Assembly: GCA_032358165.1 (NCBI GenBank)
Contig: JAALGY010000059.1
Location: 310,001-374,000, forward strand
DNA length: 64,000 bases
Reading direction: 5' to 3'
Source of the DNA: Diplosphaera chodatii
Lineage: Eukaryota > Chlorophyta > Trebouxiophyceae > Prasiolales > Stichococcaceae
The position numbers and the translations under genes were made by a program. The notes beneath the pieces are model-generated. The model did not search any database. It was not told the origin of the DNA and saw only the letters and a list, made by a program, of their open reading frames with translations. Every line of letters begins with the position of its first letter. Position 1 is the stretch's first letter. Shown here piece after piece: positions 47,394 to 59,834 of this stretch.

Positions 47394-48076
47394 CATGGGC
47401 ACAGCGCCTTCAGGAGTTCCACGTATGCAGCTTGCACTTCCTCTCCTGCCGGATTCCTCTTCATCAGCCTCGACATGCGTTTGGCAACCGACTTGACACT
47501 TTGTACATGACCGGTATATGCGGTGGTCCCTGTTGCATGTGCGCACTTTGTCCGCAATGGTCCGTATAATCATTTTGAAGATGAAGTTCGTTGGGAGCTC
47601 CCTGTGGTCTCTGAGTAAAGAATGGAGCAATGCTAGCAGATATGCACAGTCTTGCCTTGCACCCTCGCAGCAGTGGCACACTGGCTACTAAGACAGAATG
47701 CACCGTTCGCCCCCTGGTCTGCACCTGCTGACCTGGCAAATGGGAGGTGGAGATCGAGTACTGCAGCTTCGCCAGGGTTCCGTGCGCTCGCTCAGATATG
47801 CACAGTTGTCGAGGTAGAGTAGGCAGGGTGAACACAAGGGCTTTCGGCATTGAGTAGCGTTTGCCTTGCTCAAAGCTTAGCGGACAGGTCGAGGCAATAG
47901 GACTGGTGCATACAGGCACAGGTACTCAGCAAACTCACCAGCAGTTTCGCAAACCGTAGCGCAAGCTGCGTCAGATTATCTCAGTGTTTTTCAGTCCGCA
48001 AATGTGCGGCAACAGGTGCTGAGGTGCTTGACAGGCAAGGCATGTCGCAAGGAGGGCCAGGCTGGAATTCTGGCTG
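47394..48076. other. Intergenic region between protease-like and F-box genes
   Basis: No coding signature is recognised in these 680 bases. It should hold the 3' untranslated region of the upstream gene and the promoter of the F-box gene. Confidence 0.4.
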
Positions 48077-48517
48077 ATGCAGAAGCTCTGCGAGCAGTCA
48101 GGCGACATGTGTATACCAGATCTGCCGGACGACGTGCTACGCCTGGTGCTTCGGTGCCTGAGCCCAGCCGACCTGCTTCGGGCTGCCGCCGTGTCTCACC
48201 GCTGGTGCACGTTGGCCACCAGCAACGAGGTGTGGGCGCCGCAGCTGCGAGCAATGCCGCTGCAAAAGGTCAACTTGCGCGCGGTCCTCAACCGTGGGCA
48301 TACAGCTTGCAGGGACTACTGGTGCATGCAGCACTGGCTGCGGCAGAGCCTGCTGATTCGTGGCTGCCGGCTACGGAGCCCCACATGGCAGAGGCAGCTG
48401 GGCATCGCTTTACGGGCCGCCGAGCGAGGGGAGGCGCAGTGCCGACAGCATGCCAGCCAGGGGTCAGCAAGCGATTGGCGGCTGGCCCACAGCCGCATGC
48501 CGCTCTTGGGCAGCTGA
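48077..48517 (+). CDS. Small F-box protein
   Basis: A single exon encodes 146 residues from ATG 48077. The F-box spans about residues 13-58: IPDLPDDVLRLVLRCLSPAD, then LLRAAAVSHRWCTLATSNEV and WAPQL, with the conserved leucines, Pro-Asp and Trp. F-box proteins bind SKP1 and recruit substrates to SCF ubiquitin ligases. The remaining ~85 residues are Arg-rich with several Trp and no recognised substrate-binding repeat. A further spliced exon downstream cannot be excluded. A TGTAA element (the chlorophyte polyadenylation signal) occurs at about 48812. Confidence 0.75.
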   Translation: MQKLCEQSGDMCIPDLPDDVLRLVLRCLSPADLLRAAAVSHRWCTLATSNEVWAPQLRAMPLQKVNLRAVLNRGHTACRDYWCMQHWLRQSLLIRGCRLRSPTWQRQLGIALRAAERGEAQCRQHASQGSASDWRLAHSRMPLLGS

Positions 48518-49601
48518 CGACCGACTATGCTGCATACTGCCGGCGCGTTTGTGGCGCAATGCATGAACTTAACTGGCGAATGGGGCACACTGCAGTCGTG
48601 ACAGATGTGTCACGGGTTATTGAGTCATGCACTGTGCAGCAGGTGAACAAGCGGTGTGCAATGACGGTGTGCTTTTGTAGAGCTAGCGAACTGCTTGCTT
48701 GTATGCTACCAAGCCTGCTTTCTTGCCTGATGGCTTGTATGCCTGTAGACCTCTCTGCAGAGTGTTTGTCAGGCGGCTGCACGTAATTGGGCGTTGGAAC
48801 ACATTGCTTCCTGTAAAATTTGATGGCCATCCAGTTGCTGATATCGTGTACGATGGTCGTCAGTTCGATTCACGGACACAGGGTTTGCAGAGTTGCTGTT
48901 GGCTGCAGTCACCAGCTCAACTTGCTGGCCAGCCATGACCGCGCCTCAGCCCTGGGGTGAGGTCAGGGTTTACACAAAGCTGCTGACTGGCTCGCATCCT
49001 GATGGCACCTCCAGCGAATACTGCCAGCGCACCCATAATCAGCGATTGCCATTGCAAGACGTTCTCGATATTGCACAGTGCACATCAACAACACCCGCGC
49101 CGGTACGCATTGCGTATCGGCCGCAACTGGCGCAAACGCTGTTAACCTTCTGAGTGCAAAGGCTGTTTTGCAATTTTGTCTCGCGTGTCAGGGCGCAATC
49201 AGCAACAGACAGCGCTGAAACTGCGCACTTCTGAGAAAGCAATCGCAAAGTAGGCTCTCAGTCTTGACAAGGCCAGACGCCTTGTCAGCATCCAGCAGGC
49301 ATCCGTGGCTGCTGAGGGACCTCGGTGGCGGCCTCAGCGTCGAAACGGCGGCAAGTCTGAAACGCTGCATTGCTGCTTCCGCAATTGTGTCGCTGGGTCA
49401 ACCGGCTTGACAGGTGCACCACCTTGTGTTGCAGCAGCATATTAGTCAGTGTAGTCAGTGGGTTAGTGGCCCGCTCCATGCCTGACCAGACATGCTCACC
49501 TCAAACTGCAAGCAAACGATGTCGTATAATCTATCAGAAATCAGCAGCTCTGTGTGAACACACCATGGTCGGTGGTTGGCGTACAGGGTGGCGAGTTTGG
49601 G
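48518..49601. other. Intergenic region upstream of the CDPK-like gene
   Basis: About 1.1 kb holds no recognised protein. It probably contains the F-box 3' untranslated region and the kinase promoter. A first kinase exon could lie here, because the first clear kinase exon may begin at a CAG acceptor (about 49587). No candidate exon could be supported. Confidence 0.35.
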
Positions 49602-52600
49602 ATGCCGCGGGTGGACGCGTGGGATGTGCAGACGAAGCACGAAACCGATGTGTCCATCGGCCTGCCCCGCGAGTTCAGCCAGCGCTTCACCTTCGGGCAG
49701 GAGCTGGGCCGCGGCGGCTTCGGCGTCGTCCGCGCAGTCACAGACGTGCATACTGGCGAGCAGCTGGCGTGCAAGACCATCGTCAAGCGGCTCGCGGTGC
49801 CCAACCTGTCGGCTGCGAAGCAGCAGCAGCACCTGGAGAAGATCAAGCGCGAGCTGGAGGTAGGCTGGGACCACGCGCCATGCAGTGCACTGGCGTTCCT
49901 CTGTGCTCGTTGCGCCAGCAGGAGGGTTGGGAAGTGCCGCACCTATGCCGAATGCCAGCGGCGCGAATGCTGTGCACAGGTGATGCGGCGGCTGCGTGGC
50001 AGCCTGAACGTGGCGCAGCTGAAGGGCGCATATGAGGACGCCACAGATGTGCACATCGTCATGGAGTGGTGCAAGGGCGGCGAGCTGTGGCACCGCATCG
50101 GGCGTGCCCACTACTCCGAGCGGACGGTGAGAGGCCCTGTAGCTGGAAGTGAGTTGGGCGCTGCAACTGCAGCACCCACCGCTGAGCGACGGACGGCCGC
50201 TGTAGCTGTAGTGGGCAAAGCCAGCGTGCGAGCAACCTGTCACACGAGCCGCGTTGTCCGTCTGCGCAGCATGCAGTGCTGCATGGCATCACCCGCATGT
50301 TGTGGCGCCCACCAATGTCTGCCGTGGCCAAGCTTGACAGGGTGACGCTGTCGTTGGCAGTGCCGTGCACTGCAAGCAAAGAGTAGTCAGCAGGTTTGCC
50401 ATGCCGATCCTGGCGACATCAGCGTCCTGTGCGGCCGCGCAGGTGTCCAGCTACATGCGGGCGGTGCTGCGCACGATCGCCCAGTGCCACAGCCAGCGCA
50501 TCCTGCACCGCGACATCAAGCCCGGCAACTTCATGCTGCTGTCTGACTCGCCCAAGGCGCCCCTCAAGGCCATTGGTGAGCATCCGCTGGTCATCCTGTC
50601 CTGGAATGTAGCATGTCGTTGGTCCGTGTGTGCAGTTGGTGAGTAGTATCATGTAGCAAGTCTGATTGCAATGTGGCCAACTCGTCAGCATGGTCACCCT
50701 TGCAGCGCACCCAGGGTGACCTCATTTTTGTGTTTTCTCTGCACAGACTTTGGTTTGGCGGTGTTCTTTGATCCGGAGGCGCTGCCGAGGACCGACCTAG
50801 GCCTCGAGGGCACCCCCTGGTGCGCATTGCTTGGCCCCTCGTCGCAAGCTCCAGCGTGCAGCTCCCCTGTGTGTGACACTTGAAAGCTGCTGGGTTTCGG
50901 AGTCCCGACCAGTTCAGTCGAGTGAGGCTAGCATCTGCCCTTACGGCCTCGGTGGCAGTCTGTGCCAGCGTCGTGCTGCCGCACTGGACTGCATGTGTGT
51001 GACATCGGCATTGCTGTGCACACCCGAGTGTAGTGACCCACGGTGGCGACGCAGTCCTACCTGGCACTGATTGCTGACTGACCTGTCCGCCAGGTACATG
51101 GCGCCGGAGGTGCTCAACTGCGAGGTGGGTCCGCCGTCGGACGTGTGGGCGGCCGGGGTGATGTGCTACCAGCTGCTGTCGGGCTACCTGCCCTTCGACG
51201 ACCGCAAGAGCCCTCGCTCGCCCGCCATCTCCAAGATCTAGTGAGTCTCAACACACGCATGCTTTGAACGGCAGCAGGCATAAACGGCAGCAGGCGCAAG
51301 GTGCAGCATGTTTCAGCATGCTGCATACCGACGGGGCAACCCCTGCATCAGTGCATGATGCCGTTGGCTCTGCTGCTCCCCAATGTGGGTGGCATGATGC
51401 TGGATGCGTGACAGCCTTGCATTCCCTGAGCAGCTTGCTGGGGCACCTGAAGCGCAGGAAGCTGAGAGCAGGATGCCTGCGCACTGCGTAACACGTGCCA
51501 AGCCATCTGCTGACCCTGCACCTGTCAATGGCATCGCAGCCAAGCGATTTTTGCGGAGGACCCCAAGGTGACGGGGTCTGCCTGGACGGACATCTCCGAC
51601 GAGGCCAAGGACTTCGTCAAGAAGCTCCTCAACAAGTGCGTGCCTGAAACAACTCACAACAGTCCCCTGTGCAGCATGCGCTTAGTCGTTCCCTGCTGCA
51701 GGTGCTGCAGGTGCACACTGGGGTGCCCACCAAGAGGCAGTCAGGGTTCTGCAGTGACAGTCGCCCCAGTCGCGCAGGCTGCGCCACTGCGCAAGTCCGA
51801 TTCGTAGAGCATACGGTGGTCGGTCGCACATTGCAGGGACCCAAAGCAGCGGCCGACAGCGCGGGAGGCCCTGAAGCACCCGTGGCTGCACGGAGGCACC
51901 ACGGCGGACCGCGGCGAGGGCGCGCCCCTGGACAAGACCGTAGTGCAGCGGCTGCAGGTGCAGCTAAACCTTGACAGCCGCCGGCGCACGCGCTTCAGAA
52001 CGCTCATATACTGTGCCGGCTTTGTGCGCGATGTCCTCTTCTACATATCCGTGGATGTTTCATGCTGTGGACCTCCTGCTGATGGCTCTTTCCTCGACTG
52101 CAGCGCTTCTCGCAAGGCAACCTGCTGAAGAAGACCATCTTCGAGCTCATTGCCGCGGAGCTGCTCAAGGCGGCTGCAGTTCCCGAGTCTGTGCAGGTAT
52201 CTTGCACATCAATCATCAGCATTTTGGTGATGCAGTCTGCTGTCATGGCACATGGCACGCAGTCCACATATACATCATCTTTCATCGGCAGGCATGGTGT
52301 GATCCGTGATGTGTCAGTTCTGCCTACACCACAATCTTGCAATGAAGGGCCTGGTGGACAGCGAGGAAGCGCAGAAGGCACGGCCAACCTCGGCTGGCTC
52401 CGGTCATGGCATGCGCCACTTCAGGCGAGCTTCCAGCACATCGACGACTCGCCTTCTGTGTGACAGACCTAAGCAGTGCTTGTGAGCCGCCAGTAGCAGC
52501 AAAGCAACAGGGCACATCAGTCTGGCATCTGCCCAGGGTCTTGCTGAATGCAGTTTCCCACCTCTGGTTGCCTGCATGCATGTTGCAGGGAGGCGCTCAG

Positions 52601-55600
52601 CCGCATGTCGGCCCAGGGGACCAACGGCTCCCAGAACGGCAGCGCGCATGGCCCGCATGCAGGCCAGCTTCTGCTGCCACGGCCGAAGTCCGCCCCAGGC
52701 GACGGCGCAGGTGAACAACTCGCATGTCCACCTACCTGTCGACTGATCTACAACCTCGATGTTTCTGCGGCAGCATAGCTTTACATGGGCAATGTCTTGC
52801 AGGTCTGGACCAGCTGCCAGCGCAAGTGTCAACAGAGGACAGGCGGGCGCACAGCAGCCAGGACGACGATTGGGGCGGCGGCGGCGGCGGGGGCGGCACA
52901 GGCAGCACGTCCGGGGGCAACGGCGGGTTTGGCAGCGTGGAGCAGCAGGATGCCGAGCGCAACGACAGGGCCGTCCGCCACCGCCAGATGTTCGAGGCAA
53001 GCCACGGCCACGCTTCTGAGACCAGCGCGCAATGTACATGGACCCTGCCACGCAGTCCCATCGGCTGCTGCCCCTTTGTTGGCATGTCACATGGGCACAC
53101 TCCCTGCTGGCTGGCAGGAGGCGCATACACATGAAGCATCATGGCCTCGCGAGGGATATCATCATTTTGCCTGAGTACGCCCTTCCCCGTGGATGCAGGA
53201 GGCGCAGGCGCAGCTGGGCAACACAGCAGGTGGCAGCGCGCATGCTGGCATGGAGTTCTACAAGCCCATCGAGGGATACCCCGGCGCGACGACCAGCCTC
53301 GGCCGGCACACCGCGAACGCCTACCCCGCACAGCAGGTACTGCTCCTGACATCTCAGGCGTCCACCGCGGGCACTGCATGGCTGGCGTTCGCCGCCTGGC
53401 CGGTCAAGTGTCAGCCATGGTCGACAGCAGGCTACCGAAGGCAGTGGAATTTCAAGTGGCACATGGTAATTACCTGCACGACAAGCACACGATACTGCAG
53501 ATGCGTTCCATTGTAACCTACAGGGTCAGCCTGCGACTGATTTGGCTGCAGGTGTCGGGGCAGAAGCGGACGTCCAGCGTGCACGGGGGCCGCTCCTACT
53601 TCCGGGGCCCCGCGCTGGGGCCCCTGGCCGGGGCGTCACGTTTTCGGCTCATGCGCGCGGCGGCTGCTGCCGGGCGCTTGTCTGCGGATGGTGCGACTTC
53701 GCAGCCCTCTGACCATTCCTGACACCACCAGTGATGCGCACACATCCCTGCTGTCAGGCACACGTTGCCAATGCAGCCACATGGCCATATCTTTACTTCT
53801 TTGTGGGGCTGCATCGTCATTCGGACTGGTGAGTGCAGAATGTTCGTGGAACTATACAAGGGTCTGCCAACATCAGGACGAATGACAGCACGACTGGCGG
53901 CTGTTGCAGAGCGGCGGCTGTCGCGTCAAGAAATACGCCGCTGGCCCTTGATTTTCCCTGGCGCATGGGTGCAGGTGAATGCAGCTGGGGTGACTACGTG
54001 CACGTGGCGCCCCGTAACGACACCGAGCGGCGAGAACAGCGCAAGGTGACAATCAAGAACTGCTTGAGACCCTGAAGTGGGGTTCTGAAGAGTGCTTCAT
54101 GCTGGTTTGACATCAGGCCCATGCTGCAGTGGCTCAGGGGCTGATTGTCAGAGCACATCAGGCTGGTGTGTTCTGACCTCTTCACCTGGATTCCACAGCA
54201 TGATATATGCACACCAGTATTTCCATGCCAATGTGCATGCCTTCGACCAGATAATGACCCCAAGCAATCTGCCTGCGATGGCATGCAGTCCACCGGCGAC
54301 ACGCAGCCTGTCAGGAAGCAGACCCTTGCAGCAGGCCATGTCTGGCCCAGGGTAAAACGATCATCTCATATTTGTCCGCTTGCATCTTGCAGGCGGCCCG
54401 CCTGGCGCTGGACACCGCTTCCGCCAGCGCACTGGCGTCCCGCAGCAGCCCAAACCTGGCGTCACTGGCGTCGGCCCCCGGGCGGGGGGTCTCCGCCCTG
54501 CGAGGGGCCTCGGATCCCGGGGAGCTGCGGGGTGGCCTCGGCTCTCGGCGCAGCCGCAGCAGCTCGGGCGGGCTCGCCGGCGGCTCCGGCACCATGGACG
54601 TACGTGGTTCCTGCATTCTTGCTTGTGGGCGAATTGCCAGCGTTGTGATGTGCGCTTGTGGTAACATCTGCCAGCCTGGGCGTCTGCGCTGTTGCTGCTG
54701 GTCAGATGGCTTGCTGCTTGCTGTATGTGCACAGCCATCAGCTTGGATTTTCGAACCTATATCGCGCACGCTCTGCAAGTGGTCTCTCCACCTCAGCGGT
54801 GGTTCTGGGAAGTGCAGGTGGACCTGGAGAGCTTCCCCGAGCAGCCGCGGGACAGGAAGCGGCCAGCGGGGCAGCGCGTGCAGGCGACGGCGCTGCAGGA
54901 GCGGGCGCCGCGGCACACGCTGTCGGACAGCCACCCTGCAGTGACGCTGCCCCAGGCCACCGGCGCCGCCGAGCCGGAGGTCGAGGGCGTCGGCCGCCGC
55001 GGCAATGCCGGCCTGTACAAGGTGCGCCCCAGCTACACCTTTACTCCATGCAGGCTGCGTACAGGGCATTTGCCGTGATGCTGGAGCTCAGTAACAAACA
55101 GTGCTGTTGTGGCAGAGCCATCGCCACAGCAGGCATGTGGCTGTCAGCACCTCATGCCGCAGCCGGCGACAGGATTGCCTGACCATGATGCATGTTGTGC
55201 GCCTGGGTGTCAGGACACACCGCAGCGACGCACTGCTCTGGTGAGGGAAGCAGAGGCCAGCACACCATCCGTGCGTGATCCAGCTGCCCAGCGTCCACCG
55301 TCACCTAGAGGCGCTCCCCTTTTGCAGCAGGCGTTCCTGGAGCGGGAGCAGGCCGGGCGCCGCGGCTCCGCAGACCTGGACCCGCCGGCGGCCGCGGGCG
55401 CGGGCACGACACGCGCCGACAGCGGCGACGCCAGCCGCGGCGGCCGCAGCCACTCCTCCGCGCCCGACCTCATGGACATCGACGGTGGGCGGCCGCCTCG
55501 CGTCAGCGGTTGTCCTTATCTTGACTTGCCATCCATGGGCAGCTGAAGCGAGTCACCTGTGCCTAGCTTGTCATCAGGAGCGCTCACTTCATCATGGTCT

Positions 55601-57487
55601 CATTTCGTTCAAGCAGGTTTGGACACGCAACAGCAGAATGATTCAGAGCAGCAGCAGGGCTTCGACGACCGCCCCGGCAACAGCAGTGGCGGCGGCGGCG
55701 GCGACGGCTCGGGCAGCGGCCGTGCCGCAGGCGGCCGGCCCAGTGTCGGCTCGCCGCCGAACCATGGCGACACCAGCAGCAGGTTGGTACTGCAAACCTT
55801 TGTACTGCCTACACTGCAGTCAGGCACTTAACATACAGAACATGGCCTTCTCGTTGTGTCTGTGACCCCTGAACGACCACCGAACTTTCAACACAGGGCA
55901 AGTGGCGATCGGCATGTACGCTTTACGGAGGAGGCGGAAGCGCATGCTGTGATGGACGACGATGTGTCCCATCGGGTGGGTAGTTTGACCATTCTGCACT
56001 GCTTCCAGAGTGGCGGACTGGTACCAGTGACGAACTCCTGTGACGATCTCCTGTGTCTTTGTTGACCCGCACAGCAGAGAGTGTGCATCCGTGAGGTGTG
56101 ACATGGTGTGGGCTGCCCTGCAGTCCAATGCCAGCAGCGGCGACGGCAGCTTCCACAAGCGTGAGCTGGACGCCGCCTTTGCCGGCAGCAGCTTCCCCAG
56201 GGAGGTCCGCGACCTCATGCGCCGCCTGCAGTTCTCCCGCCACGAGGTGAGGGGCGTTGACTGTCGATGCTGCATGGTGGTGCAGACCCTTTGCAGGTGC
56301 ACAAGAAGCTGAAGACTAGTGATGCCCGAGTCAATATGATGTGCTCTTGACATCGAGCAGTTGGTGACCATCAAAGCACACTGCCACTGCCCCACAGGCA
56401 AGATGCCAGATCCTTTGGCACAGTTGTCGGCGTGCAACTTGACATCTGCTGAGGCAGATGACCGACACAGCTGGCTGTACCTGCTGTTGTATAGGCGAGC
56501 TCTGCCAGAGCTTATGCAGAACAACGCCTTCCCACTCACCTCAGGAGGGCGTGGCTGTGGAGCAGCTCGGGGAGGGCTTGCAGAAGCTGGGGTACGCGCT
56601 GGAGCCGACGGAAGTCAAGCGGCTGCTGGAGCAGATGCAGCAGGACGACGGCTTCGTCAACAAGAGTGGCTTCCTGGCCAGCCAGATCGACTGGACCGCC
56701 TTCCAGGTCGACTTCAGGTGAGCCGGGGCTGGCAGAAGATGTACAAATGGGTAGAGGTACCATTTCATAGGCACCCGCCTGTGAAGAGAGTCGGCAAATA
56801 AGCTTGGGGATCAATACCCAGCATGGCACCAAACTTCCACGTTGCCTGGCAGCGTCAAGTGCCAGGAAGCCTGCAGCTGCCACCCGCAGCAACAGCATTC
56901 GCCAGTTTTCCGCTGCCCCGAACGTTCAGTGGGGCGTTGACGTCGCTGCGCAGGGAGCAGTGGCTGCAGGCGGCCAAGCGCGCGTTCGACGAGATCGAGC
57001 GCAAGGGGGGCGTGGGCGTCAGCACCGCGGGCACCGTGCGCTCCAGCCACCTCATCGACCTGCTGCGCACGCGCCTGCCCGGCAACGAGGTGGAGTACGC
57101 GGTGGAGGACGCGCTGCTGGAGGCGGGCGCCGTGGGTGAGACTGCCCCAACCCGACACCACGAGTCGCGCTGCCAACGCAAGCTGCTTAAGTGTACTGCT
57201 GCAAAGATTGGCATTGCACAGCAGTTGCAAAGCCCTGTTACCCGCCCTGCTCATGCCTCCGCGAGTGGGGGACGGTCTCAGGCCTTTTTGATCGAGGCTC
57301 AGGGCTTCGCTTCACCGTGAGCTTCTTGGCATGCGCAGATGCGGATGAGATCGACTTTGACGGCTTCCTGCGCATGCTGCGCGTCGGCAGCGTGGAGCAC
57401 CTGGACCAGTACGAGAGCCGCCACCTGTCGTCCGCCAGCCAGCACGGCGGCTCCCACTTCAGCGACCTGTCCACCGTGCAGGAGTGA
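49602..57487 (+). CDS. CDPK-like Ser/Thr kinase with very long disordered linker and degenerate EF-hands
   Basis: The first clear exon has MPRVDAWDVQTKHETDVSIG. Kinase motifs follow over exons at 49602-49859, 49980-50126, ~50443-50575, ~50748-50818, ~51095-51239, ~51541-51637 and ~51837-51955: GRGGFGVV, LACKTIVKR, EWCKGGELWHRI, HRDIKPGNFML, DFGLAVFF, GTPWYMAPEVL, PSDVWAAGVMCYQLLSGYLP and HPWLHGG. A Ser/Gly/Ala-rich linker of roughly 500 residues over about ten exons follows (52.1-55.9 kb). The C-terminus (56.1-57.49 kb) has EF-hand-like helices: FHKRELDAAF, LGEGLQKLGYALEPTEVKRL, FDEIERKGG and DEIDFDGFLRMLR. The EF loops lack most calcium-binding acidic residues. Family order (kinase then EF-hands) indicates a CDPK or CDPK-related kinase. 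Calcium control may be weak. A missing N-terminal exon is possible. Confidence 0.8.
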
Positions 57488-57615
57488 CAGGGGCGCCAAA
57501 GGAAACGACAACAAAGAACGGAAAGGAGGGGAACTTGCGGCGTGGGACCACCTGGATCAGTATGAGAGCCGCCTATTTGTCGACAGCCAGCACAGCAGCC
57601 CCCTTCAGCGACCTT
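57391..57615 (+). repeat. Partial tandem duplication of the terminal kinase exon
   Basis: The coding segment at 57391-57480 translates to HLDQYESRHLSSASQHGG and on to the stop. A second, diverged copy at about 57541-57615 reads HLDQYESRLFVDSQHS in another frame, after the stop codon. Shared DNA words include TGGA(C/T)CAGTA(C/T)GAGAGCCGCC and GCCAGCAC. The copy lies in the presumed 3' untranslated region. Confidence 0.75.
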
Positions 57616-58198
57616 GTCCAAGGTTGCGAAGGGAGGAAACGGCAAGCAAAGGCAATGCAAGGACAGCGCAAGGCGGGGGAGGACAAGAATGGCAATGGTA
57701 TGGCCCGGCAGGCGCTCCAGATGAACAGCGCTTCCACAGCATTGCCGGCAAGTGCAGGGTCGTCAGCCCTGAGGAATCTGCAGAGTTGAGGGATCGCCTC
57801 GGAACCTTTGAACCTGGATGATGCATGTCTGAAGTACCGGTAGGCAGAGTAGGCAGATTATCCGAAGTGTGGGGAAGGCTGGGTCTGCAGGTAGCTCTCA
57901 GTTGACAGATGCAAGTGAAGTAGGCAACCCTTTAGATAGCTGTTTAGGCAGAACATCTCAACAGGCAGTGTTGTACAAATGGTGGGTGCTTGATGTCGTC
58001 CATCAACTGTCCCTCTTGGCTTGTGCAAGTCTTGCAACACAGTTCAGAGAAAATGCTGGTCGGTAGCAGAACACGTCAAAGTACTGTGCCCATAGCAGTG
58101 TGCCGCAACTCACAACAGCAGCAATATTTCGGCCCCACAATCACCTCAACGTCCCTGCGGTTTATCGTCATTGCACATGCTTGAGGCCCAGATGCGCA
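57488..58198. other. Convergent intergenic region with a decayed copy of the last kinase exon
   Basis: The first 350 bases after the kinase stop contain a partial duplicate of its final exon (see the repeat entry). The rest shows no gene. It separates the kinase stop from the stop of the minus-strand membrane-protein gene. Confidence 0.5.
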
Positions 58199-59291
58199 TC
58201 ACACACTGAAGGAAATGAATGAAGACAGCACAGGGCGCACATTCCACTCGGACCAGGACTTGCCGTCAGGGTCCCAGTTCTTGATTCTCATCTCCTGCGA
58301 TGCTGGTGCTGCGAGGGGCGGCGGGTCTCCGAGCGCCACATTGTAGTCGCTGCGGTGACTCAGCGCCTGCCGTCGCTTATCCTCCGCCAGCAAGGATCCA
58401 CTGCAGTCGACCACCCCAGGGAGGGGTCCGCACATGAAGCCATGGCAGAACAGCTCCCATTGGCCGTAGGTGGTTGACTGGTATGCTTGGGTGTATGCCT
58501 CCCATTTGGCTGCTGCCGCATGTTTGGCCTGCACCCACAGATGGCATGTACATCTTAGCCGCTGCAGTGGTAGGTGTGAATATAGATGGCAGCAATATAC
58601 GTGAGCCCAGTCCGCTAGGACAGCATCTATGACATCACAGTTGTTTCAGGGCACATGTTCTGCAGTAACCCGCTTGGGAGCAGCGCACACTCACCATGTA
58701 AGTCCCATGTGCAGAATCTGGAAAGACGATGAGGACCATCCACAGCGAGCATACGCCGGTGGCCAGGGCAAATGCAAGTGCGACCCAGCGGGCAGCGCCG
58801 GCTTCCAGCGTCGCCCAGCAGGAGCAGACGAAGATGCCGATGAGGCCCAGCAGCGAGAATCGAAAGAGCCACTCGGTGGCCCGCCACAGCATCAGCGTCG
58901 ATAGCTTGAAGCGGCTCTCGCTGATCGCCCTGGGGCTGGCCTTCATCTCGAGCAGCTGGATCCAGTCGCCGACCAGCAGCAGCTGCAGTGTGTAGCCGAC
59001 TGTGGCACACACGGTCCACATGGATGTGATGCTGGACAAAGCCCGCAGCGTGGCAATCTTGGCGTTGAACTCCTGGCTCGCATTGCTGATCAGCAGTATG
59101 ACTGCGGCAAAGGGCAGCGTGGCAAACAGCGCTGACACGACTGAGTACGTTTTGGCTGCCTCCTGGCGATTGAACAGGTCTCTTGAGACGATCTGCCTGG
59201 CCAGCTCCATCCTCTTGGCAAGCTCGTTTGCATCTGGCGGCTGCGCTGCATTCTGAGGCAGGATCGCAGGTGCAACATGATTAGCAGCCAT
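58199..59291 (-). CDS. Predicted four-helix membrane protein of unknown function
   Basis: Two exons, complement 58695-59291 and complement 58199-58528, join at phase 0 to 308 residues. The start at 59291 (MAANHVAPAILPQ) precedes a charged helix, then hydrophobic segments at about 49-69 (SVVSALFATLPFAAVILLIS), 90-112 (TVCATVGYTLQLLLVG), 139-161 (WLFRFSLLGLIGIFVCSCWA) and 169-191 (VALAFALATGVCSLWMVLIV). A soluble C-terminal domain of about 110 residues follows, rich in aromatics (WEAYTQAYQSTTYGQWELFC). No signal peptide or catalytic motif is seen. No family is recognised. Confidence 0.75.
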
Positions 59292-59834
59292 GGCGAAACT
59301 GGGAGAGGTGTTTTGTGTGCTTGGTTGCCTGTGCTTTCACGTGTACCACTAGAACAGTATCACGGGATCATGGGACGTGTTGGCCCAGTCTGCTGTTTGA
59401 GGCACCCGCATACTGCCGACTGCACCTCCATTGGACTGGCGGGAATATTGGCGGATGGAGACGGCAGGCTGCACTCAAACCCTTCCCAAACCACATACCC
59501 GCCCGGTAGCTGCACCATGCACAGCATCTCAGCTGGAAGGAGGTGCTAGCATTGCTTGGCTGCACTTCCCCGTGCATATCTACCTATTGGATGGCATCTT
59601 TAGTTATGCAATTGCTGGGGGCGTGGCCATATTACAAGCTGTCTTCACCTGAAACATTGAAATCACCAGAACGTTCAGAACCGCCCCGCCCCAAGTTTTA
59701 CGTGGTTCGCACCCAGACAAAGCACTGCTGCCACTTGGAACCATCACCGTTACAATTGATGGCCCAAACCTGGCACTTCAAACGCTACTGAAGCGCAAAC
59801 TCGAAGTGACTGCCGGCTGACGCTCGGGCTCGCC
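59292..59834. other. Intergenic region upstream of the membrane-protein gene
   Basis: About 540 bases lie between the start of the membrane-protein gene and the likely stop of the next minus-strand gene. No coding signature, repeat or nameable promoter element is seen. Confidence 0.4.
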
